This document shows positions 36,114 to 43,991 of a stretch of DNA of 64,000 bases, in pieces. Below the pieces are notes generated by a model. The model was not told where the DNA came from. It saw nothing but the letters and a program-made list of their open reading frames with translations, and did not search any database. Numbering within the stretch: the stretch's first letter is position 1; every line of letters starts with the position of its first letter. The translations under genes were made by a program, and so were the position numbers. The stretch is from assembly GCA_021789995.1 (NCBI GenBank), contig JAJYIQ010000002.1, positions 124,001-188,000 on the forward strand, read 5' to 3'. The DNA is from a bacterium. GTDB taxonomy: Bacteria > Patescibacteriota > Microgenomatia > UBA1406 > GWC2-37-13.

Positions 36114-36142
36114 TTGACAATTTTTGTTTATCCCGTTATAGT
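36114..36142 (+). promoter_or_regulatory. Sigma-70-type promoter for SAM riboswitch transcript
   Basis: TTGACA (36114-36119) and TATAGT (36137-36142) are separated by exactly 17 bases, the best promoter in the window. Transcription would start near 36149, just before the riboswitch's first helix. Confidence 0.85.
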
Positions 36143-36150
36143 ATATTTCG

Positions 36151-36325
36151 AATATCAAGAGTGATGGAGAGAGACTTAGCTCGCCAGTATCCATCCAACA
36201 ACCCTTCACTCGCTTCGCTCGTTCAGGGCAAGCCCAGTGCATCGGGTGCTAAAACTAAGTTGATATGCTTGCCATCAAGGTAAGAAATTAAAAGTTTTAT
36301 ATCCCGCGATGGTGCGGGTTTTTTT
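36151..36325 (+). promoter_or_regulatory. SAM-type riboswitch with terminator
   Basis: ATATCAA (36152-36158) pairs with TTGATAT (36260-36266) to close the structure. In between lie the GAG-N5-GGAG segment, a GATGGA/TCCATC helix, an AACCC hairpin and GGGTGCTAAAACTAA, matching the SAM-clan core. The AUGAA part of the classical SAM-I consensus is not seen and an extra hairpin is present, so the subtype is unsettled. After the aptamer, a CCCGC/GCGGG hairpin with seven T follows. GCCATC near 36271-36276 could pair with GATGGT at 36308-36313 as antiterminator. metK downstream fits SAM feedback. Confidence 0.78.
36303..36325 (+). terminator. Intrinsic terminator of the SAM riboswitch
   Basis: CCCGC (36303-36307) and GCGGG (36314-36318) form the stem, and seven T follow at 36319-36325. 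It ends directly at the ATG of the small open frame, so premature termination would shut off that gene and metK. Confidence 0.8.
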
Positions 36326-36574
36326 ATGGGTATGAATAAAGAAAAATTTTTCGGTGAAAACGTTTATGTTAAAAAAAAAGTGGTGGTTGGCAAAGATAAG
36401 ATTCATGCCGGTGATACGGTTGAGCAACAACCATTACCTTCGAAAACGCTTTTTAGTTTAATACAGACAATTGGTAAATACGGCGATTTATTTCCATATA
36501 AATCACCATTATCACCGGCCGTTATTCCGGTTGGGACAGAGCTGGACGCGGTTTATTGCCCACATGACGATTAA
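36326..36574 (+). CDS. Small unknown protein under the SAM riboswitch
   Basis: An 82-residue (or 80 from ATG at 36332) soluble protein, with a basic N-terminal half (VKKKVVVGKDKIHAGD) and an acidic end (CPHDD). There is no signal peptide, membrane helix or recognised motif. It lies between the riboswitch terminator and metK, 31 bases ahead of metK. The codons look like those of neighbouring genes, which supports a real gene, but I cannot assign a function. Confidence 0.6.
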   Translation: MGMNKEKFFGENVYVKKKVVVGKDKIHAGDTVEQQPLPSKTLFSLIQTIGKYGDLFPYKSPLSPAVIPVGTELDAVYCPHDD

Positions 36575-36605
36575 TTATGCACAATATTAAAATTTATTCC
36601 AATTT

Positions 36606-37712
36606 ATGAGCAATACTTTCACTTCCGAATCGGTCTGCGCCGGGCATCCGGATAAAATTTGCGACCAGATAAGCGATGCTATCGTCGATGAAGCTTTAAG
36701 GCAGGATAAATACTCCCGCGTTGCGGTCGAGACAATGGTTACCAAAAATTTCGTTGCTCTCGCCGGCGAATTGACGACCAAAGGCAAAATTTCATATAAG
36801 TCGGTAGCTAAAAAAGTCATAAAAAAATTAGGGTACACCATTCCCAAATTAAATTTTTCCGACAAATCACCCGTTGTCGTCAAAATCCATACCCAATCGC
36901 CGGAAATCGCTGTCGGCGTTGATGATGACGGTGCCGGCGACCAGGGAATGATGTTCGGGTATGCCACCAGCGAAACGGAATCGCTCATGCCGATGCCGAT
37001 CGAACTGGCCCACAAATTGGCAATGGAAATCGATCTCGTCCGGGAAAACAAGATTCTTCCCTACCTGCGGCCGGATGGCAAAACACAGGTAACGGTCCGC
37101 TATGAAAACGGCAAGCCGGCGGGAATCGAGACAGTCGTCATTGCCGTTCCTCATGAGGAAAAAATAACATTGGAGAAGGTAAAAGAGGATTTATATAAAG
37201 TGGTCGTTTCCAATATTTTTGACGAAATGGGTTTTACCGTCAAAAAAGAAAATTTGGTAGTCAACGGAACCGGGGTATGGCATATCGGCGGACCGGCCTC
37301 CGATACCGGAGTGACCGGCCGGAAAATTATTGTTGATACCTACGGCGGGATGGCCCGTGTCGGTGGCGGCGCTTTTTCCGGCAAGGACCCGACCAAGGTC
37401 GACCGCTCCGGCGCTTATGCGGCCAGATTTCTGGCAAAAAATATTGTGGCGAACGGTTTGGCCAGCCGCTGTGAAGTCCGGTTGGCATATTTCATCGGGG
37501 CCAAAAAACCGGTGATGCAGGTGGCGGAAACTTTCGGTACGGCCAAAAAATCGGACAAAGTTATCTGTGACTTTATGGACAAGATTTTAGATACTTCTCT
37601 GAAAGGAATACTGACCGGCCTGAATTTGCGCCGGCCGATTTATTTCAAGACAGCCGCCTATGGCCATTTTGGCCGGGAAGAATTTCCGTGGGAACGGATC
37701 GTAAAAATTTGA
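36606..37712 (+). CDS. metK: S-adenosylmethionine synthetase
   Basis: The 368-residue enzyme makes SAM from methionine and ATP. It has ESVCAGHPDKICDQISDAIV at the N-terminus, GAGDQGMMFGYA, and the phosphate-binding GGGAFSGKDPTKVDRSGAYA. It supplies the many methyltransferases in the glycan array and the radical SAM enzyme. Expression is probably switched by the SAM-type riboswitch 280 bases earlier. The stop codon is inside the -35 box of the FMN riboswitch promoter. No Shine-Dalgarno sequence is evident before the ATG. Confidence 0.96.
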   Translation: MSNTFTSESVCAGHPDKICDQISDAIVDEALRQDKYSRVAVETMVTKNFVALAGELTTKGKISYKSVAKKVIKKLGYTIPKLNFSDKSPVVVKIHTQSPEIAVGVDDDGAGDQGMMFGYATSETESLMPMPIELAHKLAMEIDLVRENKILPYLRPDGKTQVTVRYENGKPAGIETVVIAVPHEEKITLEKVKEDLYKVVVSNIFDEMGFTVKKENLVVNGTGVWHIGGPASDTGVTGRKIIVDTYGGMARVGGGAFSGKDPTKVDRSGAYAARFLAKNIVANGLASRCEVRLAYFIGAKKPVMQVAETFGTAKKSDKVICDFMDKILDTSLKGILTGLNLRRPIYFKTAAYGHFGREEFPWERIVKI

Positions 37713-37737
37713 CTAATTGTTAATTTTTTATTAGAAT
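37709..37737 (+). promoter_or_regulatory. Sigma-70-type promoter for the flavin operon
   Basis: TTGACT (37709-37714) and TAGAAT (37732-37737), with 17 bases between. The -35 box overlaps the last codons of metK. Transcription would start about 37744, at the first helix of the FMN aptamer. Confidence 0.85.
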
Positions 37738-37742
37738 AAAAG

Positions 37743-37861
37743 CAGTCCTTCGGGGTAAGGTGCAAATCCTAATCGGTGGTATAGCCCACGAGCTGCGGCG
37801 AAAGCCAAAGCACGATCTAGTCAAATTCTAGAGCCGACCGTACAGTCGGGATGAAAGAGGG
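37743..37861 (+). promoter_or_regulatory. FMN riboswitch (RFN element)
   Basis: The conserved blocks are in order: CCTTCGGGGTAAGGTG, AATCCTAATCGGTGG, AGCCCACGAGC, a variable hairpin, GTCAAATTCTAGAGCCGAC, then CCGTACAGTCGGGATGAAAG. These match the RFN consensus closely. No terminator follows. The last helix strand contains AGAGGG, which also serves as the ribosome-binding site of the transporter gene (ATG at 37865), so FMN binding probably blocks translation. Confidence 0.95.
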
Positions 37862-37864
37862 AAT

Positions 37865-38791
37865 ATGAAAAAACTGTTTAATTACGGGCCATTGTTGATT
37901 ATTATCGCCGCTTCTTTATGGGCATTTGATGGCATTATTCGCCGTAGTCTCTACGTCCTGCCGTCGATTACCATTGTTTTTTACGAGCATTTGGTCGGAG
38001 CAGCCATACTTTTTCCTTATTTGGTGATAACGATTTTCAAGGAAAAATTAACCTGGCGGGAATTTTTTCTGCTGATATTTATTGCCGCCTTTTCCGGGGT
38101 GCTCGGTGGTTTGTGGTTTACGACGGCGTTATTAAAAGTCAATTTCATTTCCTTCAGCGTTGTTTACCTTTTGCAGAAGTTGCAGCCGGTATTTACCATT
38201 ACGACGGCCCGGATGGTACTGAAAGAAAAAGTCAACCGGCAATTTTTCAAATGGGCATTACTGGCGCTTGTCGCCGCTTATTTTGTCACTTTTAAAAACG
38301 GCATTATCAATTTTGCGACCGGCGGAGGGACGATTATTGCCGCTTTGTATGCTCTGGGTGCCGCTTTTGCCTGGGGATCGTCGACGGCTTTTTCCAAATT
38401 GGCGCTCAAGAATAAACCGAGTACGTACATTACCGCCCTCCGGTTTTTCTTTACGGCTGTTCTGGCTTTTGGAATGGTATTTGCTTTGGGTCAATCAAAA
38501 AGTTTGCCGACAATTACGTTTTCCGAATTGGCGCGATTCCTGCTGATTGCCGTTTCGACGGGAATGGTGTCAGTCATCATTTATTACAAAGGATTGAAAA
38601 AAGTCCCGGCCAGCGTTTCTACCATTCTGGAATTGGTTTATCCAATGCTGGCGGTGTTAATCGATGCCACATTGTACAAAACATTCCTTGCTCCGTCACA
38701 GTATTTAGCGGCGGTCATTTTGCTTTTCGCCATTTATCAAATTTCCAAAGTCCAGCGCTATGCGATGGAAGAGCTTTCCGACAAAGGGTAA
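37865..38791 (+). CDS. EamA/DMT-family transporter, probable riboflavin importer
   Basis: The 308-residue protein has about ten membrane helices in two EamA repeats (for example FVYEHLVG-like FYEHLVGAAILFPYLV in the first and GLKKVPASVSTILELVYP in the second). Family members export or import small metabolites. The FMN riboswitch in its leader and the flavokinase downstream point to uptake of riboflavin, like RibN or ImpX of the same superfamily. That substrate is inference. Its end overlaps the kinase by 32 bases. Confidence 0.85.
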   Translation: MKKLFNYGPLLIIIAASLWAFDGIIRRSLYVLPSITIVFYEHLVGAAILFPYLVITIFKEKLTWREFFLLIFIAAFSGVLGGLWFTTALLKVNFISFSVVYLLQKLQPVFTITTARMVLKEKVNRQFFKWALLALVAAYFVTFKNGIINFATGGGTIIAALYALGAAFAWGSSTAFSKLALKNKPSTYITALRFFFTAVLAFGMVFALGQSKSLPTITFSELARFLLIAVSTGMVSVIIYYKGLKKVPASVSTILELVYPMLAVLIDATLYKTFLAPSQYLAAVILLFAIYQISKVQRYAMEELSDKG

Positions 38792-39134
38792 GGGCCGGGG
38801 AAAAAAGCTCGGTTTCCCGACGATCAATCTGACTTTTCCCGATCAATTTCCGTTGGAAAACGGTATTTATGCGGTATGGGTAACAATTGATAATCATAAA
38901 TATAGAGGGGCGTTGCATTTTGGCCCGGTACCGACATTCGGCGAAAAAAAGCGCAGCCTGGAAGTTTTCCTGATTGACGATCGGGATTTTTCGTTGGACA
39001 TTTCGATCAAAAATCCAGTCGAAGTGGAAACAGTAAAAAAAATCCGTGACGTAAATAACTTTTCATCACCGCAGGCGCTTACTGACCGGATGAAAAAAGA
39101 CGTCGCGGAAGCTATAATATTGCTACATGAATAA
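38760..39134 (+). CDS. Stand-alone riboflavin kinase
   Basis: The 124-residue protein matches only the C-terminal flavokinase domain of RibF: GKGRGKKLGFPTINLTF at the N-terminus (the PTxN motif), NGIYAVWVTI, HFGPVPTFGEKKRSLEVFL, and LDISIKNPVEV with a closing helix. The usual N-terminal FAD-synthetase domain of about 180 residues is absent, and the space upstream is taken by the transporter. It would convert riboflavin to FMN. The ATG lies inside the transporter gene, which suggests coupled translation. Confidence 0.88.
   Translation: MRWKSFPTKGKGRGKKLGFPTINLTFPDQFPLENGIYAVWVTIDNHKYRGALHFGPVPTFGEKKRSLEVFLIDDRDFSLDISIKNPVEVETVKKIRDVNNFSSPQALTDRMKKDVAEAIILLHE
39113..39118 (+). promoter_or_regulatory. 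-10 box for leaderless pyk transcript
   Basis: TATAAT ends 8 bases before the pyk ATG, inside the 3' end of the riboflavin kinase gene. Pyruvate kinase could thus be made independently of the FMN riboswitch. Confidence 0.55.
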
Positions 39135-40524
39135 ATTGACGAAGATTGTCGCGACCATTGGGCCGGCGAGCGACAGTCTGGAAATAATCGAAAAATTAAT
39201 TCTGGCCGGAGTCGATATCTTCCGTTTCAATTTCAAGCACAACACGGTCGAATGGCATAACGAACGGATCGGCCGCGTTAATCTGGTGGCAAAGAAATTG
39301 GGACGGACGGTTGCGACACTTATCGATTTGCAGGGGCCGGAAATAAGGATCAATATGCCGGTAGAAGAATTAAAAATTGAGAACGGAGAGTTGATAATTT
39401 TTGGGCCGGAAGCATTCAATACAAAAGAGAAAGCTTTTTCCATTTCCCATCCGCAAATCATTCCCCATTTAAAGGCCGGACAAAAAATTGTCGCCGATAA
39501 CGGTGCCTTTTTATTCGGAGTAATAAAAAAAAGAGGACGCACTTACTTGCAATCCCAGGTAAACGGCGTATTAAAAAACCATAAATCGGTCAATGTTCCC
39601 GGAGCGGACTTTCCGTTTCCGGTACTCGTCGACCGCGATTTTGAAGGGCTGAAATTGGCCCAAAGGAATCAGATTGATTTCGTAGCCCTGTCATTTGTCC
39701 GGACCGCCGGCGATATCGGTATCCTCAAAAAAGAAATGGGAAAATACAAAGTGACAGCCAAAGTGATAGCCAAAATCGAAACAAAAAAAGCGCTGGCAAA
39801 TCTGGAAACAATCATTGATGTCAGCGACGGTATTATGGTGGCCCGGGGCGATTTGGGGGTGGAGTTGCCGATTGAAGAAGTCCCATATTACCAAAAAATC
39901 ATTATTAAGGAATCGATTAAACGGAGTGTGCCGGTGATTACCGCTACCCAGATGCTGGAGTCAATGGTGGAAAAAATCTATCCGACTCGGGCGGAAGTGT
40001 CGGATATTGCCAATGCCACCTACGATTTGACCGATGCAGTGATGCTTTCGGCCGAAACGGCCATCGGCCATTACCCGGAGAAAACGGTGGCAGTGATGGC
40101 GAAAACCGCGGCTTTCAATGAAAATAAGAACCCGGTGGATAACCGCGTCCGGTTCAATTTCCGCCTGAAAGATACGGAAAGCGTCTTGTGCGACAATGCC
40201 TACGGGTTATATCTGAAATTGCGGCAGCTTGGGCAAAGCCCGGCCGGTTTTCTGGTTTTTACCCGTTCCGGCCGGACGGCCAGACTGATTTCCCGCTATC
40301 GGCCGCTGATTCCTATTTTCGCCTTTTCCGCCAACGAAAAATCGGCGTGTACCCTGACGGTTAATTTTGGCGTTGTGCCGCTTTTTGAATCCGTCATCGC
40401 CGGTAAGGAAGTGGATAAAAAAGAAATTGCGGCGGCGATCAATTTATTGAAAAAACGGCAGTTAATCAAAACAGGTCAGTCGTTAATTGTTGTACAAAGC
40501 AAACGCCTGGCAGTCTATGAATAA
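39127..40524 (+). CDS. pyk: Pyruvate kinase
   Basis: A 465-residue enzyme for the last ATP-yielding step of glycolysis (phosphoenolpyruvate to pyruvate). Visible motifs are KIVATIGPASDS at the N-terminus, FRFNFKHNT, LIDLQGPEIR, the active-site IAKIETKKAL and MVARGDLGVELP, and TATQMLESM. The barrel, B domain and a C-terminal domain are present. The usual Ser in the FRxNxSH motif is Lys here. It overlaps riboflavin kinase by 8 bases and lepA by 8, each time over ATGAATAA. Confidence 0.95.
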   Translation: MNKLTKIVATIGPASDSLEIIEKLILAGVDIFRFNFKHNTVEWHNERIGRVNLVAKKLGRTVATLIDLQGPEIRINMPVEELKIENGELIIFGPEAFNTKEKAFSISHPQIIPHLKAGQKIVADNGAFLFGVIKKRGRTYLQSQVNGVLKNHKSVNVPGADFPFPVLVDRDFEGLKLAQRNQIDFVALSFVRTAGDIGILKKEMGKYKVTAKVIAKIETKKALANLETIIDVSDGIMVARGDLGVELPIEEVPYYQKIIIKESIKRSVPVITATQMLESMVEKIYPTRAEVSDIANATYDLTDAVMLSAETAIGHYPEKTVAVMAKTAAFNENKNPVDNRVRFNFRLKDTESVLCDNAYGLYLKLRQLGQSPAGFLVFTRSGRTARLISRYRPLIPIFAFSANEKSACTLTVNFGVVPLFESVIAGKEVDKKEIAAAINLLKKRQLIKTGQSLIVVQSKRLAVYE

Positions 40525-42265
40525 TATCCGCAATTTTGCCATTATTGCCCATGTCGATCACGGCAAGTCCACTCTTGCCGACCGTCTATTGGAATTAACC
40601 GGTGTTGTCAAACCGGGGAAACATGAAGAACAAATGCTTGACCGGAACCCGATTTCGCGGGAAAGGGGAATTACGATCAAGCTGGCGCCGGTCCGGATGG
40701 CTTATAAAGATTATGTGCTGAATTTGATTGATACACCGGGCCATGTTGATTTCTCTTACGAAGTCGACCGGACTTTAGCCTGTGTTGAGGGCGTGATTCT
40801 TTTGGTTGACGCGACCCAAGGAATCCAGGCCCAGACGATCGCCAATGCCTATAAGGCAATCGAAAAAAACCTGGTAATTATTCCGGTAATCAATAAGATT
40901 GATTTGCCGAGTGCCGATGTCGCCAAAGCAAAACGGCAGTTCATTGATTTCCTGGGTGTCGCCGAAAGCGAAATTTACGAAGTGTCCGCCAAGACCGGTC
41001 AGAATGTCGATCAGTTGTTAAAGACGATTGTCGAAAAAATTCCTTCTCCCAGCAATGGAGCAATGGGACAATCGAGCAATACTACGCAATCGCTGATTTT
41101 CGATTCTTATTACGATTCCCATCGCGGTGTTATCGCTTTTGTTCGCGTCTTCGGTGGTGAATTAAAAAAAGGAATGAAAGTGAAACTGTTCGCGGGCCGC
41201 CGGTCGTTTGAAATTATGGAAGTCGGTTACTTCTCTCCGGACTTAATTCCAAATGAAAAATTAACTACCGGCGACATCGGCTATATCGTTACCAACCTAA
41301 AAGATATTCATGACGTGCAAGTTGGTGATACGATTGCCGATGCAGGTAATAAGAATGCCGGTTCGTTGCCCGGTTATCGCCATGTCAAACCGATGGTTTA
41401 CGCCTCGATTTTCCCGACCGATACTAATGATTACCTTAACCTTAAAAAAGCCCTGGAAAAATTATATTTAAATGATTCATCATTGACATTTACATCCATC
41501 CACAGTCAGGCGCTGGGCGCCGGTTTCCGCGTCGGATTTTTGGGCTTGCTTCATGCCGATGTCGTCCGGGAACGGTTGGAACGGGAATTTAATTTGAGCT
41601 TAGTCCTCACCCCGCCGCAAGTGGAATACCAGTTTAGTCACGATCGTGATCAACTTGGTATTGCCGAGCCGATCGTCAAAATTTTTATCGTCACGCCGCA
41701 GCAATATTCCGGGCCGGTGATGCAATTGTGCGAGCATTACCGGGCGCGGTTTATCACCATGAATAATATAAACCAAATTACGTTAACATACGAAATACCG
41801 ATGAGCGAAATGATTTCCGGCTTCTTCGATAATCTGAAAAGCGTCAGCTCCGGTTACGCATCTCTTGATTGGGAATTTTTGCGGTACGAACCGGTCAAAG
41901 CCGACAAGTTGAAAATCCTTTTAAACGGCGATCCGGTCGAGGAATTTTCGGAGATTGTCGTTGAGGAAAGAGCTTATGAAAAAGCCAATTCATTAGTCGG
42001 TCAGCTCAAGGAAGTCATCCCCCGTCAGCAGTATGAAGTCAAAATCCAGGGACAATACAAAGGAAAAATCATTGTCTCTTCGCGGATTGCGCCTTTCAGA
42101 AAAGATGTCATGATCAAAAGCGGCAAAGTCCTTGGTACCGGCGATGTCGGCCGGAAAAAAATGCTTTTGGAGCGCCAGCGGGAAGGAAAAAAGAAAATGA
42201 AAATGGTCGGCAAAGTGGAAATTCCCAAAGAGGCATTTCTCAAATTGTTTTCCAAACGAGATTAG
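40517..42265 (+). CDS. lepA: Elongation factor 4 (LepA)
   Basis: A 582-residue translational GTPase that acts on stalled or misplaced ribosomes. The G domain has AHVDHGKSTLADRLLEL, ISRERGITIK, DTPGHVDF and NKIDLPSA. The LepA-specific C-terminal domain has GKIIVSSRIAPFRKDVMIKSG, with KKKMKMVGKVEIPKEAFL at the end. The ATG at 40517 matches the family start; a frame opening at 40487 would add ten unrelated residues. The 3' end overlaps the convergent miaA by 26 bases. Confidence 0.95.
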   Translation: MNNIRNFAIIAHVDHGKSTLADRLLELTGVVKPGKHEEQMLDRNPISRERGITIKLAPVRMAYKDYVLNLIDTPGHVDFSYEVDRTLACVEGVILLVDATQGIQAQTIANAYKAIEKNLVIIPVINKIDLPSADVAKAKRQFIDFLGVAESEIYEVSAKTGQNVDQLLKTIVEKIPSPSNGAMGQSSNTTQSLIFDSYYDSHRGVIAFVRVFGGELKKGMKVKLFAGRRSFEIMEVGYFSPDLIPNEKLTTGDIGYIVTNLKDIHDVQVGDTIADAGNKNAGSLPGYRHVKPMVYASIFPTDTNDYLNLKKALEKLYLNDSSLTFTSIHSQALGAGFRVGFLGLLHADVVRERLEREFNLSLVLTPPQVEYQFSHDRDQLGIAEPIVKIFIVTPQQYSGPVMQLCEHYRARFITMNNINQITLTYEIPMSEMISGFFDNLKSVSSGYASLDWEFLRYEPVKADKLKILLNGDPVEEFSEIVVEERAYEKANSLVGQLKEVIPRQQYEVKIQGQYKGKIIVSSRIAPFRKDVMIKSGKVLGTGDVGRKKMLLERQREGKKKMKMVGKVEIPKEAFLKLFSKRD

Positions 42266-43127
42266 GATCTTTTTTCATGAAAGTATACTGTCTTTTGGAA
42301 TATTGAAGCTCCTTATATATCCATTGCTCGATCGCCTGTTCCTTCGTCCATTCCCCTTTCAGGTATTTAATTAGTTGCTGATAGCCGATCGTTTTTAGTC
42401 CCGGATCGTTTTCGGTATAACCGGCGACCAGTAATTTTTTTACTTCATCAATCGCGCCTTTTTTTAATCGGTCCTCCACTCTGGCAATAATTTTCGCTTT
42501 CAAGCTTTCTTTATCATTAAAACGAAGGCCAATGAATTCGATTTGAAGATTTTTTATGTTTAATTTTTCTGATAGTGTCATGCTGGAGCGAAGATCGTGA
42601 AAGACGGGACTCCTCCGGGATGACATAATATCGGATTTTAGAATCTCAATTTTGCGGATTAATCGTTGCGGATTATTACGTTCACTGTTATTCAATTCAT
42701 TAATGAATCGTGGTGCAATGTCATTTAATATTCTCTGCAATTCGGGTACGGCTTTATTTTCCAGATCTTTTCTCAATTTCCAATCGGGCGGAATATTTTC
42801 CGTTTCGATATCATAAAGCAAATGTTTCAGGTAAAGATAAGAGCCGCCAACGATAATCGGTGTTTTACCCCGCTTCAGTAATTGTTCAATTAACGGTAAT
42901 GCTTTTTGGGCATAATCGAAAGAGGAAAAATATTCTACCGGGTCGACGATATCGTAAAGATGGATTTTGACGCCGGACGGGAAATCCTTGCCGGTAATGA
43001 TGTTTAATTCTTTGTAAACCTGGCGCGAATCAGCGTTCAACAACTCACCGTTATAGTGTTTGGCCAGCTTGGCGGCGTAGGCGGTTTTACCGGTAGCGGT
43101 TTGACCGGTGACGACGAATATTTTCAT
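42240..43127 (-). CDS. miaA: tRNA dimethylallyltransferase (with repeat insertion)
   Basis: The 295-residue enzyme adds the isopentenyl group to A37 of tRNAs reading UNN codons. It has the P-loop GQTATGKTAYAAKLA, LLNADSRQVYKEL, IVGGSYLYLKHLL and the closing KRQYTFMKKDP. An insert at residues about 168-184 (SDIMSSRRSPVFHDLRSSMT) is encoded by a 50-base palindromic element and falls in a loop after NPQRLIRKIEIL. Start shares one base with the folD stop (TAATG). Confidence 0.93.
   Translation of the reverse strand: MKIFVVTGQTATGKTAYAAKLAKHYNGELLNADSRQVYKELNIITGKDFPSGVKIHLYDIVDPVEYFSSFDYAQKALPLIEQLLKRGKTPIIVGGSYLYLKHLLYDIETENIPPDWKLRKDLENKAVPELQRILNDIAPRFINELNNSERNNPQRLIRKIEILKSDIMSSRRSPVFHDLRSSMTLSEKLNIKNLQIEFIGLRFNDKESLKAKIIARVEDRLKKGAIDEVKKLLVAGYTENDPGLKTIGYQQLIKYLKGEWTKEQAIEQWIYKELQYSKRQYTFMKKDPNLVWKTI
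42576..42625. repeat. Palindromic element inside miaA
   Basis: The termini TGTCAT and ATGACA are inverted, with GGAGCGAAG at the left, CTCCTCCGGG at the right and a GTC-rich centre. The ends match the element at 25599-25684. The reading frame of miaA continues through it. Confidence 0.75.
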
Positions 43128-43975
43128 TACTTTTGCAGTTTCGCGGCATCAACAAGATTCTTATAAAGATATATAACATCGATTGGGCCGATACCGCCGG
43201 GAGTCGGCGTATAGAAACCGGCGACACTTTTTATTTCCTTATCGTCATAATCGCCTTTAAAATGACCGTTTTCCCGACGCAGGCCAACGTTTATCACAAC
43301 AGCTCCCGGTTTCAGCGCTTCGGAAGTAAGTACTTTCTGGCCAACAGCGGTAATAATGACATCGGCATCACGGCAATAACTGGCCGGATCCGGAGTTTGA
43401 GAATTGAGGCTGATATAATTGATTTTGGCTTCCGTCAACGTTTTGCCGACCGGTTTACCGCCGGTTATTCCCCGGCCGATAAGGACGACTTTTTTATTAC
43501 GGAAGATCCGCTTGAAAAATTTCCGATCCCTGTCAATATTGATTATAAGCTCCGGTGACAGCTTCTTTTTGCCATAAATGTATTTAAAAACGGTTAGAAT
43601 AGCCAGACCGATCGGTGGCAGAAAAGGCGTTTTTCGTTTATGGCCTTCGATTTCCTTATTATCGGGGATATAATCGTAAATACTGTCTGTTGACAGCTGC
43701 GAAGGCAATGGTTGCTGGATGATTATTCCCGTGGTTTTGGGATCGGCGGCGGCTTCTTTAATCGCATGGGCAAACGATTCGAATGAAGGTGTATCCTTAA
43801 AATGGATAAACTGAAAATCGATACCCAGTTTTTTGGCGGTTTGCGACTTGATGCGGACGAAGCCGGTCTGATCTGAAGAATTGCCGACTAAAAAAGTGAC
43901 GAGACGAATCTTTTTGACTTTTTTCTTAATCAACCCGCTGATGTAATCAGCAATACTTTTTCCGTTGATTTCCAT
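43127..43975 (-). CDS. folD: Bifunctional methylenetetrahydrofolate dehydrogenase/cyclohydrolase
   Basis: At 282 residues it interconverts methylene-, methenyl- and formyl-tetrahydrofolate. It has SQTGFVRIKSQTAKKLGI with the catalytic Lys, GIIIQQPLPSQL, VVLIGRGITGGKPVGKTL, ADVIITAVGQK and TPTPGGIGPIDVIYL. Together with metK and ahcY it keeps one-carbon metabolism represented in the window. A TATAAT lies 10 bases before the ATG on the minus strand. Confidence 0.95.
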   Translation of the reverse strand: MEINGKSIADYISGLIKKKVKKIRLVTFLVGNSSDQTGFVRIKSQTAKKLGIDFQFIHFKDTPSFESFAHAIKEAAADPKTTGIIIQQPLPSQLSTDSIYDYIPDNKEIEGHKRKTPFLPPIGLAILTVFKYIYGKKKLSPELIINIDRDRKFFKRIFRNKKVVLIGRGITGGKPVGKTLTEAKINYISLNSQTPDPASYCRDADVIITAVGQKVLTSEALKPGAVVINVGLRRENGHFKGDYDDKEIKSVAGFYTPTPGGIGPIDVIYLYKNLVDAAKLQK

Positions 43976-43991
43976 CGATGCCCCAATTATA

